From contig OZ220737.1 in assembly GCA_965116935.1 (NCBI GenBank), forward strand, positions 2,852,001-2,916,000: DNA of 64,000 nucleotides, written 5' to 3'. Shown in pieces: positions 26,014 through 34,925 of this stretch. The notes below the pieces were generated by a model. That model ran no database searches. It was not told where the DNA came from and was given only the letters and a program-made list of their open reading frames with translations. The DNA comes from VXYL01 sp965116935 (GTDB taxonomy: Bacteria > Pseudomonadota > Gammaproteobacteria > Pseudomonadales > Azotimanducaceae). Each line of letters starts with the position of its first letter. Position 1 is the first letter of the stretch. A program made the position numbers and the translations under genes.

Positions 26014-27723
26014 TCACATCTGCTCCACCGTCTCGATGCCGAGGAGGCTGAGGCCCGTGCGGATGCCATCCGCCGTGCTCCGGCACAGCAGCAGCCTTGA
26101 GTTGCGCGCCGGGCCTTCCTCGAGCACCGGGCAGTTCTCATAGAAGCGCATGAAGGCGGAGGCGAGGTCGTAGAGCCAGGCGCAGAGGAAATGCGGCATG
26201 GCTTGGGCGGCCACCTGCTCTAGCGTTTCCTGCAGGCGAGCGCGCGTCAGCGCCAGCACGTGTTCTTCCGGCGTGTCGACGGTTGGCGTGCCCGTCAGGG
26301 AATCGGGATCAACGCCGCCGCGGCGGAACAGGCTTTGGATGCGGGCGTAGGCGTATTGCAGGTAAGGCGCGGTGTTGCCGTCGAAGGACAGCATGGCTTC
26401 CCAGTCGAATACATAGTCGCTGGTGCGGCTCTTCGACAGGTCCGCGTATTTGACGGCACCGATGCCCACGACCCGTGCCACCCGCGCCTGTTCGTCCGCC
26501 GTCAGGTGCGGGCTCTTCTCCGCCACCACCTCGCGCGCCCGGGCGATGGCCTCCTGCAGCAGGTCCGTCAGGCGCATCACGTTGCCGTCTCGCGTCGCGA
26601 AGGGGCGCCCACCGGGGCCCTGCATCACTCCGAATGGATGGTGTTCGAGCGAGGCATTGCCGTCGTAGCCAGCCTGCCTGCACACGGCGAACAGTTGGCG
26701 GAAGTGCAGGGTCTGGCGCGCGTCCACGACGTAAAGCACGCGATCCGCCGCAAGCTCGCGCACGCGGTGGCGAACGGCGGCGAGGTCCGTGGAGTGATAG
26801 AGGTAGCCGCCGTCGGACTTGCGCACGATCACCGGCGTGATCTTGCCGTCCCGGCCCCGGAACTCGTCGAGAAAGACGCACAGCGCCCCGGCGTCCTCGG
26901 TAAGAAGCCCAGCTTCGTTCAGCTCTTCCACCACGGCATCGAGGTCGTCGTTGTAAGCGCTCTCGCCGCGCACGTCGGCTGGGGTCAGGCTCACGCCAAG
27001 CAGGTCATAGACCTCCTGACAGTGCGACATGGAGATGTCGATGTAGCGCTGCCAGATGGCACCCACCTCATCGTCGCCCTGCTGCAAGCGCACCACCACG
27101 TCGCGGGCTCGCTCGGCGAACGCCTCGTCTTCGGCAAAGCGTCGCCTTGCCTCCTGATAGAAGCGTTCCAGGTCCTTGAGTTCCTCGCGACCGGCATCCC
27201 CGGCGCGCTCCACGTCCTCGAGGTGCGCCACCAACATGCCAAAGCCAGTGCCCCAGTCGCCGACATGGTTCTGCCGCACGACGTCGTAGCCGAGGGCCTC
27301 CATCGTGCGCGCCAGGGCATCGCCAATGATGGTGCTGCGAAGGTGGCCGACGTGCATCTCCTTGGCGAGGTTGGGATGCGAATAGTCGATGACGATGCGC
27401 TGACCGGCACCGGTTCGCTCTATGCCCGCGTCTTCCGCAAGAACCTCGCCCAGGAACGTGTCAGCCAGCGTAAAGCTGATGAAGCCGGGTCCGGTAACGG
27501 CGCAGCTGGCGACGCCGTGCAAGGCCATCGCGTCCACGGTGCGCTGCGCCAGTTCGCGGGGGTTGGCCTTCATGCGCTTCGCGGCGCCCAGGGCCCCGTT
27601 GGCCTGGTAGTCGCCGAACTCCGGGCGCGTGGCTGGCCCGACGATGGCCGCGGTTCCGGGCGGGCAGCCGGCGGCTTCGAGTGCCGCCTCGGCCTTTGCG
27701 TTTAGTAACTCCCGGACGTTCAC
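26014..27723 (-). CDS. argS: Arginyl-tRNA synthetase
   Basis: 569 residues from the GTG at 27723. The class I HIGH-type motif is HVGHLRST inside SHPNLAKEMHVGHLRSTIIGDAL. The N-terminal Add-1 domain is short but present. The ArgS-specific GVMQGPGGRPFATRDGNVMRL and the anticodon-binding DALR part (YDLASAFMRFYENCPVL) follow. It charges tRNA-Arg with arginine. It begins 3 bases after the stop of the cold-shock-domain gene, indicating coupling with that protein. Confidence 0.93.
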   Translation of the reverse strand: MNVRELLNAKAEAALEAAGCPPGTAAIVGPATRPEFGDYQANGALGAAKRMKANPRELAQRTVDAMALHGVASCAVTGPGFISFTLADTFLGEVLAEDAGIERTGAGQRIVIDYSHPNLAKEMHVGHLRSTIIGDALARTMEALGYDVVRQNHVGDWGTGFGMLVAHLEDVERAGDAGREELKDLERFYQEARRRFAEDEAFAERARDVVVRLQQGDDEVGAIWQRYIDISMSHCQEVYDLLGVSLTPADVRGESAYNDDLDAVVEELNEAGLLTEDAGALCVFLDEFRGRDGKITPVIVRKSDGGYLYHSTDLAAVRHRVRELAADRVLYVVDARQTLHFRQLFAVCRQAGYDGNASLEHHPFGVMQGPGGRPFATRDGNVMRLTDLLQEAIARAREVVAEKSPHLTADEQARVARVVGIGAVKYADLSKSRTSDYVFDWEAMLSFDGNTAPYLQYAYARIQSLFRRGGVDPDSLTGTPTVDTPEEHVLALTRARLQETLEQVAAQAMPHFLCAWLYDLASAFMRFYENCPVLEEGPARNSRLLLCRSTADGIRTGLSLLGIETVEQM

Positions 27724-27726
27724 GGG

Positions 27727-28197
27727 TCAGTCCCCGGTGACATCCTCCGCCTGCCAGCCCTTGGGGCTTTCCACCGCCACGAAGCTGACGTTCTGGCCAT
27801 CCCTGAGGCCCGGCCGGCGATCGCCACCGTCTGCGCGGATGGAGCGGTAGTGGACGAAGATTTCGCCGCCTGAGTCGCGGATGATGAAGCCGAAGCCCTT
27901 GCTGCGATTGAACCACTTGACGGTACCGGTCTCGCGCTCTGCATCGGGTGGAATGTCTGGTGAGAAGGACCTCGGACGGTCTGGTTCGGCGCGGCTACGG
28001 CGAGCGCCGGAAGCTCCGACCGCAACGGCCGCGGTACGGGCACGGAACCGCGCCGTCACCAAGCCAGTGCCAGCGGCCGCGAGCCAGACAAGGACAAGCA
28101 GGGCGAGGACATTTTCGGCCAGAAACGACGCGTAAATGGCGGTGGCGGCGGCGGCAAACAGCGCCCCGACGACGAGGGCAACGAGAGTAGCTTTCAT
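27727..28197 (-). CDS. Membrane-anchored cold-shock-domain protein
   Basis: 156 residues from the ATG at 28197. Two hydrophobic segments (LVALVVGALFAAAATAIYASFL and VLALLVLVWLAAAGTGLVTA) are followed by a basic linker (RRSRAEPDRPR). Then comes a cold-shock domain, ETGTVKWFNRSKGFGFIIRD...GEIFVHYRSI, with the RNP1 (KGFGFI) and RNP2 (IFVHY) nucleic-acid-binding motifs. It should tether an RNA- or DNA-binding domain to the inner membrane. It is the first gene before argS with a 3-base gap. The function of this arrangement is unknown to me. Confidence 0.82.
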   Translation of the reverse strand: MKATLVALVVGALFAAAATAIYASFLAENVLALLVLVWLAAAGTGLVTARFRARTAAVAVGASGARRSRAEPDRPRSFSPDIPPDAERETGTVKWFNRSKGFGFIIRDSGGEIFVHYRSIRADGGDRRPGLRDGQNVSFVAVESPKGWQAEDVTGD

Positions 28198-28297
28198 GGC
28201 GGTGGATCGCGCAACGCAAAGGCGGCGCATCATACTCCCAACTAGATTCGTTGAGTGACGCTGATGCTCACGGTCCTCCTTGCGTTGCCGAGGGCGT

Positions 28298-28553
28298 CGT
28301 AGGGGCGAGGCTTGTCCCCGCCCGTCTTTGAGTTCGACACGGATGCCCCACGAAGCCGAGCCCACACCATTGCGTGCCGGCGGGATGGCGCCGTGTGATG
28401 CCCTTCCAAGCGAGGGCCCATCACGCTCCTCCCGCCGAAGGCGAACCAACCAAGGGCCCGAACATGCAACCAGCCCTCTCCCCGCGAGACGGGCCCGTCC
28501 CCACGAGACCCGTCGTGAGTTCGAGACGGGACGGGACAAGCCTGTCCCTTACG
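28298..28553. repeat. Composite repeat block between the cold-shock and cyclophilin genes
   Basis: The 448-base gap 28198-28645 has no gene. It contains a CGTAGGGGCGAGG...CCCTTACG inverted-end element. The segment around 28402-28487 is nearly identical to 31860-31945 (shared blocks CACGCTCCTCCCGCCGAAGG and CAACCAGCCCTCTCCCCGCG). Further along, a GCTCGCGCAAGCGAGC hairpin lies near 28577-28592. Confidence 0.75.
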
Positions 28554-28645
28554 AGGAGTTCGTCGAAGCACGGCAGCTCGCGCAAGCGAGCTGCCAAACG
28601 CCCGCACATGCCTCAAAGCTGACGCGAAGTGGCCGTTGGGGGCGC

Positions 28646-29239
28646 CTACTCGATGCGACGGGCGTTTTGCACGACGATGTGGGTGAGGGGCACGTCGGCC
28701 ATGCCGCCCCTGGTGCCGGTGTCGGTCAGCTCGATGTCTTCCGCGACATCGAAGCCGGCCACGAGTTGCCCAAACACCGTGTAGCCAGGTGCTTCGGCAG
28801 TGGCGTCGAGGTGCTGGTTGTCGAACATGTTGATGTAGAACTGCGAGCCGGCGGAGTTCGGGTCCGCATGGCGCGCCATGGCCACGCTCCAGCGGCGGTT
28901 GGCGAGGCCATTGCCCGATTCGTTCACCACCTGTCGGGGCGGCGTGCGGTATTCGAGCGCCCCGTCGTAGCCGCCGGTCTGGATCATGAAGCCGGCGATG
29001 ACGCGATGGAACACGAGACCCTCGTAGAAACCGGACTCCACGAGATCAAGGAAGTTGGCAACGCTGGCGGGGGCCTTGTCCGGATAGAGCTCGATGGTGA
29101 GGTCGCCAGCGGTAGTGGTGAGCGTGACGCGAGGCGGTGCGTCTTGGCCCGCCTCCTCGGCCGTTGCGGCCGCATTCGCCAAACCCAGCGCCAACACCAG
29201 CGATCCGCCGAGGGCACGGACAAAAGCACGTCGATTCAC
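28646..29239 (-). CDS. Periplasmic cyclophilin-type peptidyl-prolyl isomerase
   Basis: 197 residues with an N-terminal signal peptide (MNRRAFVRALGGSLVLALGLANAAATA). The cyclophilin core is visible as DLTIELYPDKAPASVANFLDLVESGFYEGLVFHRVIAGFMIQTG, in which FHRVI.GFMIQ is the active-site signature. FVNMFDNQ-like FYINMFDNQHLDA and GYTVFGQLVAGFDV also fit. It speeds proline isomerisation in exported proteins. Its start overlaps the pdxJ stop by 4 bases, so it is the last gene of the yciB-SH3-like-pdxJ-ppi operon. Confidence 0.88.
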   Translation of the reverse strand: MNRRAFVRALGGSLVLALGLANAAATAEEAGQDAPPRVTLTTTAGDLTIELYPDKAPASVANFLDLVESGFYEGLVFHRVIAGFMIQTGGYDGALEYRTPPRQVVNESGNGLANRRWSVAMARHADPNSAGSQFYINMFDNQHLDATAEAPGYTVFGQLVAGFDVAEDIELTDTGTRGGMADVPLTHIVVQNARRIE

Positions 29240-30018
29240 CTTCCTAGCTCCTTGAGATAGCGGCGCACGGTTTGCGCCATGCCGAATTCGAGCGCATCGG
29301 CGGTGAGCGCGTGGCCGATGGATACCTCCGCAATGTCGCCGATGGCGACGAAAGCGCTGAGGTTCGCTAGATCAAGGTCATGACCGGCGTTCACGCCAAG
29401 GCCGATGCCCGCAGCGTGGCGAGCGGCATCGCCGTAGCGCGACAGCGAAGCCTTGGCGGCCGCGGTGTCGAGGCCGGCGGCGTTGACCACATCAGCGTAA
29501 GGGCCCGTGTAAAGCTCGATGCGGTCAGCGCCCACATCGCGCGCCCGCTCGATCTGAGCGCGCACCGGGTCCATGAACAAGGACACCCGCACGCCCATCG
29601 ACTTGAGCTCGGCGATGGTCTCGCGCACGCGGGCGAATGTCTCGGCGCCGGCAAGGTCCCAGCCGTGGTCGGAGGTGAGTTGATCGTCGGCGTCGGGGAC
29701 CAGCGTGCATTGATCGGGGCGCGCTTGCCGCACCAACGCAAGAAAGCCGGGATAGCCGTCCCGTTCCCCGGCGGCGGGATTGCCCTCGATGTTGTATTCG
29801 ATGCCGGCTGCGGCCCGGACGACCTGCGCCAAGGCCGGAACGTCGTCCGCGCGGATGTGGCGCTGGTCCGGGCGCGGATGCACGGTGATCCCATCGACGC
29901 CGGCGACTATCAGCTTGCGGGCGAAATCGCATACGTCGGGTCGCCCGGGGACCCCAGGCTCGAAACGGGCGTTGCGCAGCCATGCGATCTTGTTGACGTT
30001 GACGGAAAGCGCCGTCAT
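29236..30018 (-). CDS. pdxJ: Pyridoxine 5'-phosphate synthase
   Basis: 260 residues from the ATG at 30018, which overlaps the upstream stop as ATGA; a GTG at 30024 is an alternative. The start TALSVNVNKIAWLRNAR, ITVHPRPDQRHIRADDV and the C-terminal GLGVNAGHDLDLANL are PdxJ signatures (phosphate and substrate binding in a TIM barrel). The enzyme condenses 1-deoxyxylulose 5-phosphate with 3-amino-2-oxopropyl phosphate in vitamin B6 synthesis. Its setting next to a cyclophilin gene differs from the usual recO/acpS setting. Confidence 0.92.
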   Translation of the reverse strand: MTALSVNVNKIAWLRNARFEPGVPGRPDVCDFARKLIVAGVDGITVHPRPDQRHIRADDVPALAQVVRAAAGIEYNIEGNPAAGERDGYPGFLALVRQARPDQCTLVPDADDQLTSDHGWDLAGAETFARVRETIAELKSMGVRVSLFMDPVRAQIERARDVGADRIELYTGPYADVVNAAGLDTAAAKASLSRYGDAARHAAGIGLGVNAGHDLDLANLSAFVAIGDIAEVSIGHALTADALEFGMAQTVRRYLKELGR

Positions 30019-30416
30019 TGCCACGCGTCCCGACGCTGCGGTCGCGACTTGATGAGCACTCCGAGCACGATGCCGATCAGCATCAGCCCGCCCCCGATCA
30101 GCATCCAGCGAAGCTGGCGATCGTCTTCAAGATCGGCGTTGAGTACCCTGAGGGCCGCGAGTTCGTCCTCGGTGCGCCGCTGCGCGGCCACGAGTTCGGC
30201 TCGCTCGGCTTCCCATTGCCGCTGTGCGGCTTGCATGGTGCCGTCCGGAGCCCCTGCCTCCTCGGGCGCTTCCATCTCCCTTGGCGCATCGACGCTCGGT
30301 ACCAGCGTTTCCGCCCGGCGAGCATCCTCGGCTTCCTGTGCCCATGCCGGCAGAGCCGCCGCGGCCAGCAGCAAGGCCGCAGCGCCGAGCCAAGGCCCCG
30401 GCAACCGCCGCATCAT
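30015..30416 (-). CDS. Exported coiled-coil protein with C-terminal membrane helix (YgiM/TIGR04211-like, no SH3)
   Basis: 133 residues. It has an N-terminal signal sequence (PWLGAAALLLAAAALPAWAQ) and a coiled coil (QAAQRQWEAERAELVAAQRRTEDELAALRVL, about residues 62-92). A C-terminal helix (LRWMLIGGGLMLIGIVLGVLI) and the basic tail KSRPQRRDAW follow. The second half resembles the end of bacterial SH3-domain proteins of the YgiM type, but the N-terminal SH3 domain is missing. It may be an inner-membrane anchored periplasmic spacer. It overlaps yciB upstream and pdxJ downstream by 4 bases each. Confidence 0.65.
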   Translation of the reverse strand: MMRRLPGPWLGAAALLLAAAALPAWAQEAEDARRAETLVPSVDAPREMEAPEEAGAPDGTMQAAQRQWEAERAELVAAQRRTEDELAALRVLNADLEDDRQLRWMLIGGGLMLIGIVLGVLIKSRPQRRDAWQ

Positions 30417-30979
30417 CCCGGCGGTTCCGTGGCGTCGCCTGCCTCGGCGGCGGCGAACTCGCCACGAAGGGCGAGCCAACCGGTTGTTGCGAGCACCAGC
30501 GTCAAGGGCATCACGATCGCGGATGCAAGCTTGAAGGCCACCCAAGCCTCCTCGCTGAACTCCCATGCGACATAGAGATTGAGGCAGCCGAATAGGACAA
30601 AGCCGATGGCCCAGATCCACGCCACGTCGCGCCAGCCGGTCTTGGATAGCTTCATGGCGCCGCCAAGCGAACGCTCGATGTAGTCGCGGCGGCCGACATA
30701 GCGGCTGCCAACGGTGACGACGGCCATGATCCAGTAGAAAATTGTCGGCTTCCACTGGATGAACAGCGGATTGCGCAGCAGCAGCGTCGCCCCCCCGAAC
30801 ACCATCGCCACCCAGAAGATGAACCAGATTTGCCCCGTGATGGGCCACTTTCGCAGCCAATAGAACAGCACCTGCGCTGCCACCGCCACCATGATCGCCG
30901 CCGTGGCCATGTAGATGTCGGCCAGGAAGTACACTGCCGCGAACACCACCACGGGCGCGAACTCAAATGCCTGCTTCAT
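30413..30979 (-). CDS. yciB: Inner-membrane septation protein A
   Basis: 188 residues from the ATG at 30979. The start MKQAFEFAPVVVFAAVYFL, WPITGQIWFIFWVAMVFGGATLLLRNPLFIQWKPT and the later WRDVAWIWAIGFVLFGCLNLYVAW match YciB/IspZ proteins with five or six membrane helices. YciB takes part in envelope integrity and cell division. It is the first gene of the minus-strand operon and diverges from the yciO-like gene. The 118-base space between them must hold both promoters, but no clear -35/-10 pair is seen. Confidence 0.9.
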   Translation of the reverse strand: MKQAFEFAPVVVFAAVYFLADIYMATAAIMVAVAAQVLFYWLRKWPITGQIWFIFWVAMVFGGATLLLRNPLFIQWKPTIFYWIMAVVTVGSRYVGRRDYIERSLGGAMKLSKTGWRDVAWIWAIGFVLFGCLNLYVAWEFSEEAWVAFKLASAIVMPLTLVLATTGWLALRGEFAAAEAGDATEPPG

Positions 30980-31097
30980 GTCGGCGCCGTCGTCTCCTCG
31001 CGCGTGTTCCCGCTTTCGACTTGCAAAGGGATGCGTTTTTCGCTCCGGCAAGCGATCATAAGCGAAACTGCATACTTAACAACGGAGTTGCATCACC

Positions 31098-31709
31098 TTG
31101 AGCCAATTCCTCGCCGTTCATCCGGAACATCCGCAAACCCGGCTGGTGAAGCGTGCAGCCGAGATTCTGGCTGGCGGTGGCGTCATCGCCTATCCCACCG
31201 ATTCCACCTACGCACTCGGGTGTCGGGTGGGCGACAAGGCTGCGGTGGAGCGCATCTGCCGCATCCGCCGGCTTGAGCGGGATCACCTGTTCACCCTGGT
31301 ATGCCACGACCTTTCCCACCTCGCCACCTATGCGCGCGTGGACAACACCAGTTTCCGCTTCATTCGCCACCACATTCCGGGGCCTTACACGTTCCTGCTG
31401 CGTGCAACCCGCGAGGCACCGCGCCGCCTGGTGCATCCACGTCGCCGCACCATCGGCCTGCGCGTGCCCGAAAGCGCCATCGTCCGAGCGCTGATCGAAA
31501 CTCATCAAGGCCCGCTCATCTCCACTAGCCTGCTGCTTCCGGGCGACGAAGCGCCGCTGACCAATGGCGACAGCATCCGCGAACGGCTCGAACGGGACGT
31601 GGACGCCATCATTGACGGTGGTCACTGCGGGGTGGTGCCAACGACGGTGGTGGACCTCACCACAGGCGAGGTGAATGTTGTGCGGGAGGGCCTCGGCGAG
31701 TTGACGTAA
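31098..31709 (+). CDS. yciO: Sua5/YciO/YrdC-family protein
   Basis: 203 residues from a TTG at 31098. GGGVIAYPTDSTYALGC is the nucleotide-binding start of the YrdC fold. KRxxR-type basic residues occur in RRLERDHLFTLVCHDLSHLA, and PGPYTFLLRAT plus RRTIGLRVPES follow. It resembles YciO, the paralogue of the TsaC threonylcarbamoyl-AMP synthase, lacking the C-terminal Sua5 domain. Being next to trpS and scpAB also agrees with YciO. Whether it makes threonylcarbamoyl-AMP is uncertain. Confidence 0.85.
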   Translation: MSQFLAVHPEHPQTRLVKRAAEILAGGGVIAYPTDSTYALGCRVGDKAAVERICRIRRLERDHLFTLVCHDLSHLATYARVDNTSFRFIRHHIPGPYTFLLRATREAPRRLVHPRRRTIGLRVPESAIVRALIETHQGPLISTSLLLPGDEAPLTNGDSIRERLERDVDAIIDGGHCGVVPTTVVDLTTGEVNVVREGLGELT

Positions 31710-31794
31710 GGGGCGTGTAGCCCCCTGGAGAGAAGGCTCCAATGCCTTCCCGCATGGAAAAAATCCCGTAACACGTTGATAAACCACCAATGTG

Positions 31795-31945
31795 TCTCGA
31801 AGCGGAGTCAACACCAACGTGCCTGGCCGGATGGCGCGGTCCCACACGCCTTTTCGGAGCGAGGGCCCGTCACGCTCCTCCCGCCGAAGGCGAAGAAACC
31901 AAGGGCCAGAAGCTGCAACCAGCCCTCTCCCCGCGAGACGGGCCT
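31795..31945. repeat. Direct repeat of the 28.4 kb block
   Basis: The segment 31860-31945 repeats 28402-28487 almost base for base (GAGGGCCC.TCACGCTCCTCC, then CAACCAGCCCTCTCCCCGCG). The preceding 60 bases are also related. It fills most of the 350-base gap between the yciO-like gene and trpS, in which no gene is seen. Confidence 0.75.
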
Positions 31946-32059
31946 GGCGGTGGCCGGAAGCCGCTCCCCTCACTGCGCCTCGGCAACTCGCGCGAACTGC
32001 TAGCGCGGTCAAGTCTCCGAGGCATATAATCCCGCCAACCCGTTAGGCGAACCTCGAAC

Positions 32060-33274
32060 TTGACAAGCACCGACGCCAACCAGCGCGTTTTATCGGGAAT
32101 GCGCCCAACGGGGCGGATGCACATCGCCAACTACCACGGTGCGCTCAAGAACTGGGTGCGCCTGCAGCACGAATACGAGTGCTTCTTCTTCGTCGCCGAC
32201 TTCCACGCCCTCACGACGCACTACCAAGACCCGCAAGACATTGAGCAGGCCATCTTCGACATGGTGGTGGACTGGCTCGCCGCCGGCCTTAGCCCCTCTG
32301 CCTGCACGATGTTCGTGCAGAGCAAGGTGCCCGAACATGCCGAGCTTCATCTCCTGCTGTCGATGATCACCCCGGTGAGCTGGCTGGAACGGGTGCCGAG
32401 CTACAAGGGTCAGCAGGCGAAGCTGAACGACCGCGACCTCTCCACCTACGGTTTCCTCGGCTACCCGGTGCTGATGAGCACAGACATCCTCATGTACCGC
32501 GCCGGCAACGTGCCGGTGGGCGTGGATCAAGCCGCCCATGTCGAGATCACGCGGGAGATCGCCCGCCGCTTCAATCACATCTTCGGCCGCGAGCCGCAGT
32601 TCGAAGAGAACGCCGAGGAAGCGGTGAAGAAGATGGGGCGTCGTGCCTCGCGCCTCTACCGCAGCGCGCGGCGCGATTACCTCGAACGCGGCGACGAGGA
32701 AGCCCTGGAGCGTGCCCGGGCCCTACTCGCCGAGCAGCAGAACCTCTCCATCGGCGACCGCGAGCGACTGTTCGGCTACCTCGAAGGCAGCGGCCGCATC
32801 ATCCTGCCGGAGCCGCAGGTGTTGCTGACCGACACGCCCAACGTGCCGGGGCTCGACGGCGAGAAGATGTCCAAGTCCTACGACAACGTAATCCGGATGC
32901 GAGAGGCACCCGACGTGGTGGAGAAGCAGGTTCTCACCATGCGCACGGACCCCGCCCGGGTACGCCGCGACGATCCGGGCGATCCGGACCAATGCCCGGT
33001 GTTCGCCCTGCACGAGGTCTATTCGGACGCCGAGGTGAAGACGTGGGCAGCGGACGGCTGCCGCAACGCGGGCATCGGCTGCGTGGACTGCAAGCGTCCG
33101 CTGATCGACGCCATCAACACGGAGCAGGCACCGTTCATCGAACGGGCGGAACAGTTCGAGAACAACCCCGATCAAGTGCGAGCGATCTTGCTCGACGGTT
33201 CGGAGGAAGCGCGGGATCATGCCCGCCAGACATTGGACGAGGTGAAGGCAGCCGTTGGAATCAGCTACCGCTGA
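32060..33274 (+). CDS. trpS: Tryptophanyl-tRNA synthetase, long form
   Basis: 404 residues from a TTG at 32060. The N-terminal SGMRPTGRMHIANYHGAL holds the HIGH-type motif and GLDGEKMSKSYDNVI holds KMSKS. It is about 70 residues longer than the E. coli enzyme. The additions are a helical insert between residues about 178 and 260 (KKMGRRASRLYRSARRDYLERGD) and a segment with three cysteines (NAGIGCVDCKRPLID), as known for Pseudomonas-type TrpS. It charges tRNA-Trp. scpA starts 17 bases downstream. Confidence 0.92.
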   Translation: MTSTDANQRVLSGMRPTGRMHIANYHGALKNWVRLQHEYECFFFVADFHALTTHYQDPQDIEQAIFDMVVDWLAAGLSPSACTMFVQSKVPEHAELHLLLSMITPVSWLERVPSYKGQQAKLNDRDLSTYGFLGYPVLMSTDILMYRAGNVPVGVDQAAHVEITREIARRFNHIFGREPQFEENAEEAVKKMGRRASRLYRSARRDYLERGDEEALERARALLAEQQNLSIGDRERLFGYLEGSGRIILPEPQVLLTDTPNVPGLDGEKMSKSYDNVIRMREAPDVVEKQVLTMRTDPARVRRDDPGDPDQCPVFALHEVYSDAEVKTWAADGCRNAGIGCVDCKRPLIDAINTEQAPFIERAEQFENNPDQVRAILLDGSEEARDHARQTLDEVKAAVGISYR

Positions 33275-33290
33275 CGCCGCGGGAACGGCG

Positions 33291-34166
33291 ATGTCCGCTG
33301 CCGGTGCGCCCGTCGCGCCGGAGGCGGCAGCCGCCGCCGAAAACCGGGGCCGGGTGGTGGCCATCGTCCGCGGGCAAGCGCTGACCAAGCTCCCGGAAGA
33401 TCTCTACATCCCGCCCGATGCACTGGCGGTGATCCTCGAGACCTTTGAGGGTCCGCTGGACCTTTTGCTCTACCTGATCCGCCGCCAGAATCTCGACATT
33501 CTGGAGATCAGCGTATCGGCGGTGACCGACCAGTACATGCGCTACATCGAGTTGATGACAGCGCTCGAACTCGATCTCGCCGGCGAATACCTGCTGATGG
33601 CCGCGACCCTCGCGGAGATCAAGGCGCGCTTGGTGCTGCCGCGGCCGGCAAGTGCCGATGACGAGGAGGAAGACCCGCGCGCCGAACTGGTCCGACGCCT
33701 GCGCGAATACGAGCGCTTCAAGTCGGCGGCGCAAAAGCTCGACGACCTGCCGCGCGTGGAGCGTGACGTGCATTCGGCGCGGGCCGCCCGCCCACGCCTG
33801 GTGGCAGAGCGAGCCGAGCCAGACGTGACCCTCGCCGAACTCCTCGCCGCCGTCGCCGACGCGATGCAGAGGGCAGAGCTCCACCGCCATCACGAGATTG
33901 CGCGGGAACCGCTGTCGGTGCGGGAACGCATGACCGAAGTCTTGGCTCGCCTGGGCGATGCGTCATCTTTCGTCGCGTTCACGGGCCTTCTCAATCCCGC
34001 CGAAGGTCGTTACGGCCTTGTCGTGACCTTCCTCGCACTGATGCAACTGCTGCAAGACGGCCTGATCGAACTGGTGCAGTCCCGAGCCTATGCCCCCATC
34101 CATATCCGCGCCCAAGGAGAAACACAGGAGCGCCGGGACGACACTCTTGCCCCGGCGGCGTCCTGA
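33291..34166 (+). CDS. scpA: Segregation and condensation protein A
   Basis: 291 residues from the ATG at 33291; a TTG at 33255 overlapping trpS is possible. FEGPLDLLLYLIRRQNLDILEISVSAVTDQYMRYI is the ScpA N-terminal helical block that binds SMC. LAGEYLLMAATLAEIKARLVLPRP follows, and a winged-helix C-terminus ends near residue 280. ScpA is the kleisin subunit that bridges SMC heads in chromosome condensation. The residues before position 40 are Ala/Pro-rich and variable. scpB follows within 40 bases. Confidence 0.92.
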   Translation: MSAAGAPVAPEAAAAAENRGRVVAIVRGQALTKLPEDLYIPPDALAVILETFEGPLDLLLYLIRRQNLDILEISVSAVTDQYMRYIELMTALELDLAGEYLLMAATLAEIKARLVLPRPASADDEEEDPRAELVRRLREYERFKSAAQKLDDLPRVERDVHSARAARPRLVAERAEPDVTLAELLAAVADAMQRAELHRHHEIAREPLSVRERMTEVLARLGDASSFVAFTGLLNPAEGRYGLVVTFLALMQLLQDGLIELVQSRAYAPIHIRAQGETQERRDDTLAPAAS

Positions 34167-34205
34167 CGCGAACTGACAAACCAATTGGAGACACGGACAC
34201 TTAAA

Positions 34206-34859
34206 ATGAATGCCGGCCACATCCGAAAGGTGCTCGAAGCCGCCCTGCTGGCGGCAGACTCCCCCCTCACCGAGAGTCGCCTCGCAAGCCTTTTCCTCGA
34301 CGGCGAACTCCCGCCAGAGGACCCTAAGGCCGCCATCCGTGCCACCTTGGCGCGCATCGCGGCCGAGAACTCGGAGCGTGGCTTCGAGCTCGTGCAGGTG
34401 GCAAGTGGATGGCGCTTCCAGATTCCGCAAACACTCGCGCCGTGGGTGGGAAGGCTGTGGCAGGAACCGCCCCCGCGCTACTCCCGAGCCCTGCTCGAAA
34501 CGCTGGCGCTCATCGCTTACCGTCAGCCGGCAACCCGCGGCGACATCGAGTCCGTGCGCGGCGTCGGCGTGAGCGCCAGCATCATGCGCACGCTCCTGGA
34601 ACGCGGCTGGATTCGCGCCGTCGGCCAACGCGACACCCCCGGCCGCCCCACCCTCTACGGCACCACGCGCGCCTTCCTCGACTACTTTAGCCTCCGCCAC
34701 CTCGACGACCTGCCGCCCCTCGACGAGTTGCCGGGCCTCATGGACGGAGCCGCAGAGGGTGAGTTCGCGGCAGTGGAGCAAGCGCTCGCGCAAGCGGAAG
34801 ACGGCACCAACGACGCTCCGCTCGAAGTCGAACCTCTGGCACCAGCCGCCGCCGGCTGA
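34206..34859 (+). CDS. scpB: Segregation and condensation protein B
   Basis: 217 residues from the ATG at 34206. HIRKVLEAALLAADSPLTESRLASLF is the first winged helix, and ETLALIAYRQPATRGDIESVRGVGVSASIMRTLLERGWI the second, both typical of ScpB. TPGRPTLYGTTRAFLDYFSL closes the domain. It forms the condensin-like complex with ScpA and SMC. The acidic tail after residue 175 (DDLPPLDELPG) is variable in the family. Confidence 0.92.
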   Translation: MNAGHIRKVLEAALLAADSPLTESRLASLFLDGELPPEDPKAAIRATLARIAAENSERGFELVQVASGWRFQIPQTLAPWVGRLWQEPPPRYSRALLETLALIAYRQPATRGDIESVRGVGVSASIMRTLLERGWIRAVGQRDTPGRPTLYGTTRAFLDYFSLRHLDDLPPLDELPGLMDGAAEGEFAAVEQALAQAEDGTNDAPLEVEPLAPAAAG

Positions 34860-34925
34860 GCCCCACAAAGTAGCTCGGGGTCCTTTTCGGGAAGGCCGAG
34901 CCTGCCTGTGGCATACACTCGCGCC

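Noticed and set aside
26260..27705. 481-codon plus-strand ORF over argS
   Set aside because: The opposite strand encodes a full ArgS with class I motifs. The antisense product shows no recognisable fold.
30980..31097. Divergent sigma-70 promoters between yciB and the yciO-like gene
   Set aside because: TTGCAA at 31021 lacks a good -10 at the right spacing. Promoters must be present but cannot be placed.
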